From assembly GCA_022376515.1 (NCBI GenBank), contig WTXI01000107.1:1-64000 (forward strand): DNA of 64,000 bases, written 5' to 3'. Numbering within the stretch: the first letter of the stretch is position 1; each line of letters begins with the position of its first letter. Origin of the DNA: Lactifluus volemus (lineage: Eukaryota > Basidiomycota > Agaricomycetes > Russulales > Russulaceae). This document shows, one piece after another, positions 11,500 to 24,500 of the stretch. The translations under genes and the position numbers were made by a program. The notes below the pieces were generated by a model that saw only the letters and a program-made list of their open reading frames with translations, did not search any database and was not told the origin of the DNA.

Positions 11500-13380
11500 G
11501 TACTTCTCGAACGCATACACCCACATCGGCGTATGTGGGCAGTACCCTTGGAAAGAAATCCGTTCCAGACTGTTTGCAATTGAATTTACCCAAGACCGAT
11601 GCCACTGTGTATAACCCACGACTATACAGAGCCTACCACCACTCCCACAGCCCGAGCGACGGACATACCCCCAGCTCCCGCTGCACTCCCAGCTACCGCC
11701 GCGCCACCAACCATCACCGCGCCCGCACTGGCAACCGTCAAAATACCAACGCCTTTGAGGAACTTCCTTCTGTCCTCACACAACTGGTCAATAATGGCTT
11801 GGATGTTCTTCTGCAACAATTGGAGTTCGTCCGCCCACTGCCATGTGGGATCTCCCTCCGTAATAACGGCTTCCCGCGCTCCCTCAATAAAGCGAGCTAC
11901 AGCATTTGCACGAGGCCCATTGAAGTCTGCAAAGCTGTAGCCTGCTATGCTGAGACTCATGTGAATCTCTGCCTTGAAGGACACCAGCATATTGTTACGG
12001 ATATTCTGAATTTGCCTCAAAAACGGAAGAGACAACGTGGAATCGAGTCTCTCAACGAGATCGGCACGCTTTCGTTTGTAGACTTCTTGATGATACCGCT
12101 CCGCCTCGCGATCGTACCGTGCTGCAGGACTTTGTTTCGGTTTTGTGTATGCACGAAAGGATAAAACATCCACGCACAGAGAGCTTGGGACCGCAAGGCG
12201 CGCATCATCACGCCAAATCCGCCTGCTTTGATTGGGCACTTCTCTTGCTTGACCTGGTCGTTGAACTCTCTAAATGTGCCCTCCGAAATCTCGTCGCATC
12301 TGAATTGCGCAAGTAGCTCTTGCTGCATTGGCAAATCAAGTTCCTTGTTCCTTTGAACTTGTTCCTTAAAGGCGCAACGACGTCAGAAACTGGTGAGCGC
12401 TGGATACTTACTAGTAGCACAATCTTACCCAGATGTCCTTCATATAGAATGCGATGCCGTCTGCCGGAATACGCTTGTGATACGCGGGCTTGAACACAAA
12501 GTCGTTCCTTGATTTATCCGTGAAGCGATCACGGAGCGTCCGGACATCTGACTCAAACTTCTCATCAGGGAAGAACTTGTGAGGTAGTGCTATGAACGAA
12601 AGGTCAAAATAGTCCTTCAATTCCCGGTCTTTTAGTCCAGCTGGTTTTGAGAGAGTATCCCAAATGCGCTGCATATCCGCAGTCAACGTTTCTCGGAGGT
12701 TTGCGAGCGGTGTCCTTCCAAGGTGGTCACGGATAACAAAAAGAAGAAGTGTGCGTGGATTTGCACTAGGACATGGCATGTAAGCAGTGAGAAAAAAAAT
12801 GATGAACAATCCTACTTCTCTTGTGACTTGTGCCCAAATAGCGCAAGGTTGACTTCGAAAACGGTCTTTAGAAGGCCCATGTTGGCAGCTTGGTACAAAC
12901 CGACTTGATGCTCCAATAAGTTGACAATCAGAACCTCTGATGACGCGAGAGAGAAAAGTGCAGATTTCCGTTCAAAGTCCTTGCAAGAAACTAGTTCAGA
13001 TGACATGGGCTGGCTGTATTCAAAGGACATACCTTATCTTCGCCACGCTCGCGACCATCTGTACCCTCTACGTCCATTACAAGGATGTTCTTATCCCGAT
13101 CCCGACACATCCAAATGCCTGGAAATGAAAGGGTTATTCCGAATAATTGAGAAAGGCTGCGACAGGGATGCGGCACGATGCAAGTGGCCATGAGGCACTC
13201 ACGAGTGCGAAAACCAAAGTCAGAGAATTGGCTGCCGTGGCGGCAGAGAAGTTCGTGAAAAGGTATCTTACTTACCCTTGGTTGTCTGTTGCCGCTTCGA
13301 ATCATCCATGACATCAAAATTTGTGCCAAATAATTGGTTGAGGAGGGTACCTATTTGAAGAGTTGACGCCTGTGCTCAAT
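11500..13380. repeat. Tandem duplicated unit B (coding plus 3' flank)
   Basis: Matches 15160-17060 closely throughout, including the non-coding 3' flank (GAAAGAAATCCGTTCCAGAC and ACCCAAGACCGATGCCACTG), showing a DNA-level duplication of gene and flank. Confidence 0.7.
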
Positions 13381-13608
13381 ATTTTGGAAGGACGCATACT
13401 TTTCCCGGTCGACTGCGAACCGAACACTGCGACAAGGTTGTAGTCGAAGCCTACATTACGCAGACCCCAAGCTGAAATTTGGTTGTTTAAGTTGGGCCTA
13501 GAAAGGTATCTTCACTAAATCGAAGCATAATACACACATGCGGGCATACGTGAACTGCTTTGCATCATCAATTATCTGAAGCCGGTCAAAAGTAGTGCTA
13601 GTGGACAT
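11622..13608 (-). CDS. Short SEY1/RHD3-like dynamin-type GTPase, copy B
   Basis: Same architecture as copy A. ATG at 13608 ([20 protein letters not shown]), G1 GSQSTGKS split by an intron, G3 [13 protein letters not shown], then [46 protein letters not shown], and the middle-domain exon [20 protein letters not shown] short in-frame deletion removes the KVI..G segment present in copy C (reads KAGGFGVMM). The last exon carries [20 protein letters not shown], then a C-terminal glycine/alanine/valine-rich hydrophobic stretch from about [20 protein letters not shown] to VVVGSV, a plausible membrane anchor. No stops or frameshifts seen. Its coding part and 3' flank are nearly the same as copy C, while its 5' flank matches copy A, so it is a mosaic of its neighbours. 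Confidence 0.75.
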
Positions 13609-14130
13609 CGCGTTGTGAGTGTAGGTGCGTAAGAATGAGTACCTTTGAGGAGGGCGAAAGCGGTGTGGTGGTCAGGATTATAAGGGCAGGGAAAGCCCAC
13701 TCCCTAGACCCTAGATTTCAAATTCACCGTCACTTCACAGGATCGGAGAGTGTAATTGATACTGCAGTAGTACGCGTGCGGCCAGGCATGGTAGCGCGCT
13801 TGTTCCTATTCGTCAGGCTGTCGAAACACACACCATCTGTCACTTGTCCGTGAACCCCCATTACTGGAATTCTTCTCAGCTCGGTTCCGGAGGAGTGGGA
13901 GGTTTCATTATCCCACAAGCGGCCAGGTGCTTTCCCATTGTGAAGGGCGGGTTGGGCGTTGCGCGCAGATGAGCGTATTACGCACGCGCTCCAGGAAGTG
14001 AAGGGGTGATTTCTCTCATAGTAGGTAGGGCTTGAATCATAGAATCACAGAAGTTGCGTGTGTCTTCAGGTAACAAGCCCAGAAACACGCGGCCACCCTG
14101 ATTGTCAGGGCTGGAGGTTTGTCTCCCTTT
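13430..14130. repeat. 5'-flank repeat shared by copies A and B (second instance)
   Basis: Counterpart of the 10410-11130 segment, carrying the same landmarks in the same order with small deletions. It marks the boundary of one duplicated unit. Confidence 0.7.
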
Positions 14131-15159
14131 TTCATATCAGGATCTCAACTTTCAAGCCGACCACTGGCACGATACCCATGCCCCCTATGAGGAGACTCGC
14201 TTCCTGATTGGCACGTCAAAGCCTCGCCGGCCAAGGCCGCCCACTTGCAAGCCCCGAACGCTAGGAAGTCGATCAGCAAAGGAGTAGATATGTGGAGCAT
14301 TCTATCAAAATTAGCACCTTGATTAGCCTGCCGACTACCATGGATGCAGACAACCGCATGACCCCGCTAAACCGTAGGCCAAAGCTGAGCCACCTCCCAA
14401 CAAGTCCTATGCCACTGCGGGAAGGGAAGAAGGCCGGCTTGTGTTCCCTTCCACCTACATGAAAAAGTAGGCAGGATTTTATGGACTTTCCGTCACCAAT
14501 ACCGGACTCGAAACAACAGCCGCCCAGCTCTATGTCCGTGCCGCACTCGCGCTTAATAAATCACCACGTGACCGGCCCGGAGCTCAGCTGCGCGCCGGAA
14601 CCGGTCCTACGACCCGCTGCAACCGAAACCCGCTAGATGCCTAACCATATCTCAGGCTGGGATAGTGCAGGAGTCGTCAAATTACACACCTTGACTTCTG
14701 GACGATCTGGGGAAACATCACCGAATGAGACCATGCGGCACCCAAAGTCCACTGTATATGCGTACTCTCAACTAAGAGGCGAGAGACTTGACCTGAGAGA
14801 ACGACAGGAGAGAAAAATCCGTTCACAGTTGACTTTATCCGAGGTTGTTTATGTAATCGGATGGAAATTCTGTCTCTGAAGTACAGAAGCATGAAACCAG
14901 TGGGGGGAACAGGGCGTGGGCACGCGTTAGGGAGGAATTGCCGGCTGGAAGCATGAGGGAAGGGGGGCAATCAAACGCCAACAGAAGGGGGGAGGGGCGC
15001 TGTAGCGGCTGGGCACGCGCATTTGCCGCAGCGGATGTCGCATCGGGTTTAGCTCGCTTACCCGATCGCTTCCCTCCGTCATGATCACGATCCCTCTCCT
15101 ATCGTCTAAGGATGGTTGGTGGTAAGGAAGGGGTTGAAACGCGCTTGGAACGGGATACT
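14131..15159. other. Intergenic inside the SEY1-like array (between B and C)
   Basis: No gene recognised. Contains a short hairpin CCTACATGAAAAAGTAGG (about 14453-14470) and GC-rich DNA around 14560-14630. Small open frames have no family motif. Confidence 0.4.
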
Positions 15160-17060
15160 ACATACAGTACTTCTCGAACGCATACACTAGCACACACATC
15201 AGCGTATGTGAGCAGTACCGTTGGAAAGAAATCCGTTCCAGACTGTTCGCAATTGAATTTACCCAAGACCGATGCCACTGTATATAACTCACGACTAAAC
15301 AGAGCCTAACACCGCTCCCACAGCCCGAGCGACACCCCCAGCTGCCGCTGCATTCCCAGCTACTGCCGCGCCCTCAGCTACCCGTCGCGGCACTAGCCAT
15401 CACCGCGCCCACACTGACAGCCGTCAAGATCCCAACGCCTATGATGACCTTCCTTCTGTCCTCACACAACTGGTCAATAACTGCTTGGATGTCCTTCTTC
15501 AACAATTGGAGTTCGTCCGCCCACTGCCATGTGGGATCTCCCTCCGTAATAACGGCTTCCCGCGCTCCCTCAATAAAGCGAGCTACAGCATTCTCACAAG
15601 GCCCATTGAAGTCTGCAAAATTATAGCCTGCTATGTTGAGACCCATGTCAATCTCTGCCTTGAAGGACACCAGCACATCGTTATGTATGTTCTGAATTTG
15701 CCTAAAAAACGGAAGAGACAGCGTGGAATCGAGTCTCTCAACGAGATCGGCACGCTTTCGTTTGTAGACTTCTTGATGATACCGCTCCGCCTCGCGATCG
15801 TACCGTGCTGCAGGACTTTGTTTCGGTTTTGTAAGCACGAAAGGATACAATATCCACGCACAGAGAGCTTGGGACCGCCAGGCGCGCATCATCACGCCAA
15901 ATCCGCTGATGACTTTGCCTGCCATGATTTGGCACTTCTCTGGCTTGGCCTGGTCGTTGAACTCTGCCAGCGCGCCCGCAGAAATCTCGTCGCATCTGGA
16001 ATGCGCAAGTAGCTCTTGTTGCATTGGCAAGTCAAGATCCTTGTTCCTTTGAACTTGTTCCTTAAAGACGTAACGACGTCAGAAATCGGTGAGCGCTGGA
16101 TACTTGGCACGATCTTACCCAGATGTCTTTCATATAGAACGCGATACCGTCTGCCGGAATACGCTTGTGATACGCGGGCTTGAACACAAAGTCGTTCCTT
16201 GATTTATCCGTGAAGCAACTCCGGAGCACCCGGACATCTGACTCAAACTCCTTAGCAGCGAAGAACTTGTGAGGTAGTGCCGTGAACGAAAGGTCAAAAT
16301 AGTCCTTCAATTTCCGGTCTTTCAGTTCCGCTGGTTTTGAGAGAGTATCCCAAATGTGCTGCATATCCGCAGTCAACATTTCTTGGAGGTTTGCGAACGG
16401 TGTCGTTCCAATATGGTCACGGATAACAAAAAGAAGAAGTGTACGTGGATTTGCACTAGGACATGACAGATGAGTGGTCAGAAAAGAAATAATGAACAAT
16501 CCTACTTCTCTTGTGACTTGTGCCCAAATAGCGCAAGATTGACTTCGAACACGGTCTTTAGAAGGCCAATGTTGGCACCTTGATGCAAACCGACTTGATG
16601 ATCCCACAAGTTAATAATCAAAACCTCTGATGATGCGAGAGAGAAAAGTGCAGATTTCCGTTCAAAGTCCTTGCAAGAAACTAGTTCAGATGACATGGGC
16701 TGTGTATTCAAAAGACATACCTTATCTTCGCCACGCTCGCGACCATCTGTACCCTCTACGTCCATTACAAGGATGTTCTTATCCCGATCCCGACACATCC
16801 AAATGCCTGGAAATGGAAGGGTTATTCCGAATAATTGAGAAAGGCTGCGACAGGGATGCGGCACGGTGCAAGTGGCCATGAGGCACTCACGAGTGCGAAA
16901 ACCAAAGTCAGAGAATTGGCGGCTGTGGCGGCAGAGAAGTTCGTGAAAAGGGATCGTACTTACCCTTGGTTGTCTGTTGACGCTTCGAATTATCCATGAC
17001 GTCAAAATTTGTGCCAAATAGTTGGTTGAGGAGGGTACCTATTTGAAGAGTTGACGCCTG
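15160..17060. repeat. Tandem duplicated unit C (coding plus 3' flank)
   Basis: Counterpart of 11500-13380; same landmarks in the same order with scattered substitutions. Confidence 0.7.
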
Positions 17061-17371
17061 TGCTCGAAATTTTGGAAGGACGCATACTTTTCCCGGTTGA
17101 TTGCGAACCGAATACAGCGACAAGGTTGTAGTCGAAGCCTGCATTACGCAGACCCCAAGCTGAAATTTGGTCGCTCAAGTTGGGCCTAGGAAGTGATCCT
17201 TAATAGATGGAGGTGATAGAAGTGCGATAGAAGCATGCCGCCATACGTGAACTGCTTTTTATCGTCAATCAAGTGAAGTCGGTCAAACGTACGTTGACCG
17301 TTGACTGTGGGTTTCAAAGGGGAACGTATAGAAAGTGCACCATTGGATGCTAATACGTGTGGTGTGGACAT
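15374..17371 (-). CDS. Short SEY1/RHD3-like dynamin-type GTPase, copy C
   Basis: ATG at 17371 gives a longer N-terminus ([20 protein letters not shown]) similar to that of copy E at 27609, then [15 protein letters not shown]1 GSQSTGKS with the intron at the same place, [20 protein letters not shown]3 [75 protein letters not shown] and [20 protein letters not shown]. The C-terminus after [13 protein letters not shown] is hydrophobic ([20 protein letters not shown]) and ends ATGS, earlier than in copy B because of a stop. All exons are open. It differs from full SEY1 by lacking the distal helical bundle. Close likeness to copy B across coding and 3' flank points to a recent duplication or conversion. 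Confidence 0.75.
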
Positions 17372-18386
17372 TCTGCAGTGAGTGTACGAGTGTAAGGTTG
17401 AGTAGGGTCGAGGGGGTTGAAAGCCGTACAGTGGTCAGGGTTATATGTGAAGGGAGAGCACACTAGTCTCACGTTGTAGTAGCGTGGAACAACCCCCAAA
17501 GTCACAGGGGCGGTGGGTGAACTGACTGGAGTGTCGCCTAAATAGAATTCTACATTGTGAAACTGTTACTGACTTGCCAGAAAATGGCCGTAGTTACGCA
17601 CCTAAGTTGATGACAAGAGGCGTTACCCTTTAACCAACTTACATCCAAATTGCAAGGCGTAATCGGAACAAGCAAGTCAGGAAATGTGCGTATGAGCGAT
17701 ATGGGTGTGGGTGAGTGCCAGTACACCAATCACCCGCACCGTATTGCTCATACACACTTCATCTCTCTTGCCCGCAAGCTTAATAACCAACTGAAGATGG
17801 CCAAAGGTTGCCTTGACCGATCAAAAATGCGCTCCGTCTTATGGAGAGTCTGGAGACGGAGGTGGTACGAGATCGGTGGTGGTGGAGAAATGACAGATCC
17901 GATCAGAGGGCGGAAAAGCAGGGTATAAATTCAGTGTTGCAACCTGTGCCAGTGTTTACCTGTCCTGTGGCGAAGAGAAGATGCGTGTAGTGCGACTTGA
18001 GGGAAGGAAGAGGAGAACATGTCCGGTGGTATCGCCGCCAATCGCCGCGCTGGGGTGCAGTGAGGGCCGACGGACCGGAACATTTCCATCACTCTCACCG
18101 CCCGACGCCCCCTGATGTCAAAATACCAATACCTGTAGCTCCTACGATCATATCAGCCTTCTCTCTGTCCCACATAGTTGGTCAATAACAGCCCGGATAG
18201 CAATTAGAGTTCGTCGCGCCGCCATGTGGGGTTCTCCCTCCAATACCCCAGGCCCTTCCCTTAAAAAGGAATCCATTCACAGACGAAAGACTGGTGGTAC
18301 GGTACGAGACACAATCTAAGTCATACAAAACAACTACCGTGGTGCCCCGAGCTAACGTCGAGCTACCGGTTACCACCGCGCCCTAG
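17372..18386. other. Intergenic between copies C and D
   Basis: Holds the upstream region of copy C and the downstream region of copy D. No gene recognised. 18100-18250 contains scraps resembling the 3' exon of the SEY1-like genes (for example AATACCAATACCTGTAGCTC and GTTGGTCAATAACAGC), suggesting a further decayed partial copy. Confidence 0.4.
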
Positions 18387-20270
18387 CTACAGACCAAACA
18401 GGAGCCCTATGCCTACTGCCGTCAGGACTCTTATCCCAGCGTTGTGTCTGTCCTTCCTGAACTGGTCAGCAACTGCCCGACTCTCTTTCTGTAACAGGTT
18501 GAGTTGCTCCTCCCACTTCCATGTAGGGTCTCCCTCGATAACAACTGCCTCCCGCGCTCCATCAATAAAGAGGTCTACAGCACGCGCGCGAATTTTTCTG
18601 ATATTTGCAAAATTAAAGCCTGCTATATTGAAATCGTCATCAATTTCTGCCTTCATGAACGCTAGCGCAGATTGATGTAAATTCCTCAGTTGCCCCAAAA
18701 ACAGAGGAGACAAAGTAGAATCGAGTCTTCCAATAAGATCGGCACGCTTTCGTTCGTAGACTCCTTGGTGGTACCGCGACGCTTCACGATCGTATCGCGC
18801 TGTGTGACTTTATCAGCTTCAAAGTACACAGAGGCTAAAAAAACATCCACCTAAACAGGGCTTGTGAACGCCAGGCGCGCGTCATCTCGCCAAGCCCCTT
18901 GATAACCAGGCCTGCTTCAATTGGCTGCTTCTGCTGCTTGACCTTGTCATTAAACTCTCCCAGAGCACCCAAAAAGATCTCATCGCATCTGAATTGCGCA
19001 ACCAACTCTTGCTGGGTTGGCAGGTCAAGGTCCTTATTTGACTGCACTTGTTCCTGAAGGATGTAACAACATCAGCGGTCTTCGAGCGCCAGGACTCCTA
19101 GCGTGATCTCACCCAGATGCGCTGCATATAGAGTGAAATGCCATCTGCCGGAACGCGCTTATGGTACATGGGCTTAAACACAAAGTCGTTCCTTGATTTA
19201 TCTGTGAAGCGACCACGGAGTGTCCGGACATCTGACTCTGAATTTCTGGGCAGCTAGGATCTTGTGTGGTAGTGCCGTAAACGAAAGGTCAAAGTAGTCG
19301 GTCAATTTACGATCTTCCAGTTCCGCTGGTTTCAAGAGAGTATCCCAAATGCGCTGCAAATCGGCAGTCAACATTGCTTAAAGGGTTGCGAATGGTGTCG
19401 TTTCGATGTAGTCACGGATGACAAAGAAAAGCAACGTGCGTTGATTTGCACTGGGGCATGGTACATTAACGGACTGGAAGGAATAATGAACTGCCCTACC
19501 ACTCTTGTGACTTGTTCCCAAATAACCCGAGATTGACTTCGAACACGGTCTTGAGAAGGCCCATGTTGGCGCCATGATACAAACCAATTTGATTGTCCCA
19601 TAAGTTGAAAATTAGAACCTCTGACGATGCGAGAGAGAACACCGCGGATTTTCGTTCAAAGCCCTTAGAAAATAGTCAGACAATATGCGCAGCCTAAGTT
19701 CAGGCATACCTTGTCCTCGCCACGCTCGCGGCCATCTGTACCCTCCACGTCCATTACAAGGATGTTCATATCCCGAGCTCGACACATCCAGATACCTGAA
19801 CAAGGAAGGATGGCCATGATAAGTACTTGTTCTAAATAATTGATTACAACGACAAGGGTTGCCGTAGGGGTGGGGCACGGTGGCCATGAGGCATCATGGT
19901 GCGAGAACAAGCAGAGAAGTTCATGAAAAGGAATACTACTTACCCTTGGTTGTCTGTTGCCGTTTCGAGTTATCCATGACATCGAAATTAGTGCCGAATA
20001 GATGGTTGAGAAGGGTGCCTGTTTGAAGAGTTGATTCCCATTCTCGAAGATTTGAAAGAAAGTGTACTTTTCCCGGTTGACTGCGAACCGATCACGGCAA
20101 CAAGATTGTAGTCGAACCCTGCATTAAGCAGACCCCAGGTTGAAAATTTGTCGCTCAAAGTTAGGCCTAGGAAAGGTCCTCAGTTGACCGAAGTACGATA
20201 GGTGCGTGCAGACATACGTGAACCGCTTTTTATCGTCAATCAACTGCAGCCGGTCAAAAGTCGAGGACAT
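18387..20270 (-). pseudogene. Short SEY1-like GTPase, copy D, disrupted
   Basis: ATG at 20270 (MSSTFDRLQLIDDKKRFT). G1 [27 protein letters not shown] and G3 [13 protein letters not shown] are preserved. Two lesions follow. A TAA at 19378-19380 (minus frame: ATPFATL then stop) stands where other copies have CAA (Gln). About 140 bases further on, one inserted base near 19237-19242 shifts the frame (QKFRVRCP where siblings read EKFESDV). Downstream exons remain recognisable: [40 protein letters not shown], and a short hydrophobic end (GIRVLTAVGIGLLFGL). Without correction the product would stop after the GTPase core, so I call it a pseudogene; a sequencing error would have to explain both changes. 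Confidence 0.75.
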
Positions 20271-21521
20271 TGCGCGGTGAGTGTACCAAAGTAGGCTGCG
20301 TTGAGGGGGTAAGCTGCACGATGAACAGGGTTATAAGTGAAGAGGGAGCACACTGGTATCACGTCGTAGTAGTGTGGAATGTCCCCCAGACTTCACATGC
20401 TTCACATGGGCGGTAAGTATAACTGACTGGTCACTGGAGTGCTGTCCAATGGAGTTCCGCATGGCGATTCTGCTACTCTTCCTGGAAAGTGGCTAGAGCT
20501 ACTAGCACGCACTTGTAAAGGTACGTCGAAGTCGCGACTGATATGACTGTGCTCCAAAAAGGGTTCCCTCCACGTCACCCACAGAGTCAGAGAGCGAGTG
20601 TGAGTTTCTCAACACCTACCACGACAAAGTACCGTAGGCATTAGGCTGGGTCCTGTTTTTGGCGGTGACTCAAATGTGAGCATCCCACGTGGAGATGATA
20701 ATGTCCTCAAAGTTCATTATGACGCGGGCGTTGCTGGCGAGCCCACGATTTGAAAGATTCTAGTTCGAGTTTGTGGGGTCATTAGTTATGTATAAATAGA
20801 TGTTGCGGGACACGTGGCCATGTCACGGTCCGACTCAGATGACTGACTGGCATTGCTGAAACTTTGATATCAAGGAAGAGGCGTTTGGTTGATGAATTAA
20901 CATCATCCTCATAGCCCGATCTACTACAGTGATCTTGAGAACTAAACAAGCAGTGTTACTAGTACTGTAGTCAAGGCAATCGTCAGTGACGTTGAAGTTC
21001 GTACGTAAGCTAGGTGAAATACAGTACAGCGTCCGAGGCTCATTAGCGCTCAATACGGGTAAGAGGTGTCGTCATTGTTAAGTTACTCTCGGACTTGTCT
21101 CAGGTGATCTCGTTCAACAAAGTCCTACCAAGTACTTACAGTGAATTTGTGATGACACATCCAAACCTCGCCCATCTAGCCGGAAATTCAAGTACTCCAT
21201 GTCTTGTTGATCTGCGTGGTTCAAGTTATCGGTGTTCATCCCGCTTTCGTATCGCCAGCGAGTGCCAGCTTTATACTCCACCAACCAAGAGAGATTCAGT
21301 CGGAGACGGAAAATGTGACGCCCGGATTAACCACGGCTACCGCAGTACACATGCATGACCATCATGATGCATGGGAAAGTTAATTGCGCCATGCCTGTAC
21401 TAGGATTCGGGCGCAATACTAGGCGATGACAGTCGCTCTGTCCCTTTCCCTCAACGATCCTCTATTCCACTTTCATTTTTCAACTCGCAACTCTCTGCTT
21501 CTGATCATACTTCAAGTTCCC
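20271..21521. other. Intergenic between copy D and the ankyrin NLR
   Basis: Likely holds the divergent promoters of copy D (minus) and the NLR (plus). A TATA-like TATAAATAG lies near 20792. No ORF with a recognisable product. Confidence 0.45.
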
Positions 21522-24500
21522 ATGGGCACATACTCCGAATCTTTCGTTTTACAGTCACTCTTGGAGGGTGCCTTTACAGAGTACGAAAAGCGGGCAGGAA
21601 GAAGCCTTGTCGAGCATCCACTTCTCATCCGACTCAAACAGTGCAACTCTGTCGAGTCTGTTACTGAAGTCCTTGAAGAAAAAGCACAAGACTTTCGCAA
21701 TTTCCGGGGAGACGATGGCAAGATGATGAAATCACTCAAGCATGCAGTCCATTTCCTCTACGCTCTTTCTACCAGCGCAGCTCTACGTCAGGGACTTCCT
21801 TCCGTAGTACGTTCTGCTTGAACTGAAGGGCCAGTATCCCACTAACGCCGTTCCCACAGCCGTTCCTACCCGTGACATCAATAGTGGCTAGCATTGGCAT
21901 CCTCCTCGGTGTGAGTCTCTCCTCCGCTCATGACGTGTGTCGTCACCAGGTTGTGACATCCAAGTCTGTCAGACGGCGAAAGACGTTAGCGCGAGCTATG
22001 ATGCTCTCCTCGATTTGTTCGACTCCATCGGTGTCTTTCTCAAACGCCTTGATATCTATACCAAAATCTCTCCTACACCAGCCATGACGGGGATAATCGT
22101 CAAAATAATGGTTGAGATACTCTCCACGATAGGTCTTGCAACAAAACAAATCACACAGGGACGACTGAGTGAGTCGGTCCTCGCTGATAGTTCGCCCAAC
22201 TCAACGCGCTGCAGGAAAGTTCGGAAAGAAGCTTTTAGGAGAGAATGACATTGAGGGGGCGCTCCAGAGATTGGATAGACTTACCCAGGACGAGGCTCGG
22301 GCGACCGCAACGCAGACCCTGGAGCTCGTCTTCTATCTTGTCCAGAATATGAAGGTGGTCATGGACGGTAATTATATCATATTCACTTGTCACTCTGTGT
22401 TGAATGTCTGTCTTATTAGATGGGAAGGCGTCGAATAATGAAATGAAGCAAGTATTAGGTGGGTTTAACCTAAGCGAAGACGCAATCTCGATGTCTGATT
22501 GGCCCTAGAGATGATGCACCAAATCACAAGTGAAGCAAACAAGTCACAACGTCAGTTTCCTCTAATCGCTTTCGTTGCTAGCCAGGAGTATTGAGATTGT
22601 TTCATAGGCGAGAAGATGCAGCGAGACCTTCGACGTTGGCTCTCTCCCCCGGATCCATGGAAAAATCACAATATCGCATGTGATGCTCACCTTGATGGAA
22701 CCGCGACATGGTTCCTCGAAAGTGACGCTTTCGCCGCATGGAAATCATCAGGTTTCCTCTTGTGGATTCGTGGGAAGCGTATGTGTCTCCCACCTTTCTA
22801 GTCTCGCTTTGAGATTGATGGCTTGTCATTTAGCGGGTGCAGGGAAGACCGTCCTCTGGTACGTTACTTGGAATCTTCTCGTTGCGGGAATTTATGTGAT
22901 CTGCAAGTTCGACGATCGTCAATAACATCGATGGCATGCGCGCGTCAGGATTAGCGTCGCTTGCGTTTTTTTACTGTGACTTCAGAGACGACGAAAAGAA
23001 GGATCGCCGAGGCTTGCTATCTTCTCTTCTTTCTCAACTTTGTGAACAATCCGACGCCTACTGCAAGATTCTTTCGGATTTCTATTCTAAACATCGTGAT
23101 GGCTCGCAAGACCCTAGCGACAGCGCTCTTACGGAATGTCTAAAGGCCATGGTCGAACGTCCTGGACAAGCCCCTATTTATATTGTGGTGGATGCGATAG
23201 ATGAGTGTTCAAACACATCAGGCATGCCATCCCAACGTGAAAAGGTCCTATCCGTTTTGTCGATGCTTGTTGGTTTACGCCTCTCAAGTCTCCGTGTTTG
23301 TATAACCAGCCGTCCTGAGACGGACATCGAAGCCATCCTTGATCCTTTGACACCTCATTTCTTTTCCCTTCAAGACGAGGAAGGACAAATTCAGGACATC
23401 ATTGACTACATCACCTGCCTTGTTAATACAGATTCCAATATGCAAAGATGGAGAGTAGAAGACAAGGAACTTGTCATCCAAACGCTCTCGCAAGGGGCTG
23501 ATGGGATGTGAGGCATCATTGCTACGGAGTTTTACGATGTCCACTTACACTCATAGTCCAGGTTCAGATGGGTTTCCTGTCAGGTTGACTACCTTCGGCA
23601 CTGCTTCCCAGGTCGTATCAGGCATGCACTCAACGAGTTGCCAGCTACCCTCGACGGCACATATGAGCGCGTGTTACAAAACATTCACGAGACGTATTGG
23701 AGATTCGCACACTATCTATTTCAGGCCATTGCGGTGGCTTCCCGTCCGCTACACGTCGAGGAGCTTGCAGAGTTTCTCGCGATCGATTTTGACACAGGAC
23801 AAATTCCCAAGCCACTGAAAGGTTGGCGCATGCTAGACCCTGAGAAAGCTGTGCTTTCTACATGCTCAAGTTTAGTTGCCGTTATCAATGTAGCTGGTTC
23901 TCGGGTCGTTCAATTTTCACATTTTTCCGTGAAGGAGTTTCTCACATCGGAACGCCTCGCTATGAGAAGACCAACTATTTCCCGTTACCACATTCCTATG
24001 ACACCCGCCCATACTATCGTCGCACAAGCCTGCCTGGGGGCTCTGATAGATGTGGACGAAAACGTCAGCGAGGATACCCTGAAGGACTTCCCTCTAGCAG
24101 AATATGCCGCACGGCACTGGGTAGACCATGCGAAATTCGACAATGTGTCAATCCACTTGCAAGATGGGATACGACTGCTCTTCAATCCGAGCAAGCCGCA
24201 TTTTTCAGCATGGATCTGGTTATATAACCCAGAGCGTCCCCGACGCAAGCGCTCAGAAACCCCATCAGAACCAGCAAGGGTGCCCTTATATTATGCCACA
24301 CTCTATGGTATCTCTGAGGTAGCAGAATTGCTGGTCATTGAACGACCACAGGACATAAATGCTCAAAGCGGGTCTGACAAGCGAACTCCAATTTTCGCAT
24401 CGTCTGGAAGGGGAAATCTTGATGTGACACGGATTTTACTTCAGCACGGCGCAAATACAAATGCCCGAGACAATACTGACCGCACTCCATTGCAAGGGGC

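Noticed and set aside
18100..18386. A sixth SEY1-like gene upstream of copy D's end
   Set aside because: Only short scraps resembling the last exon are visible; no GTPase part.
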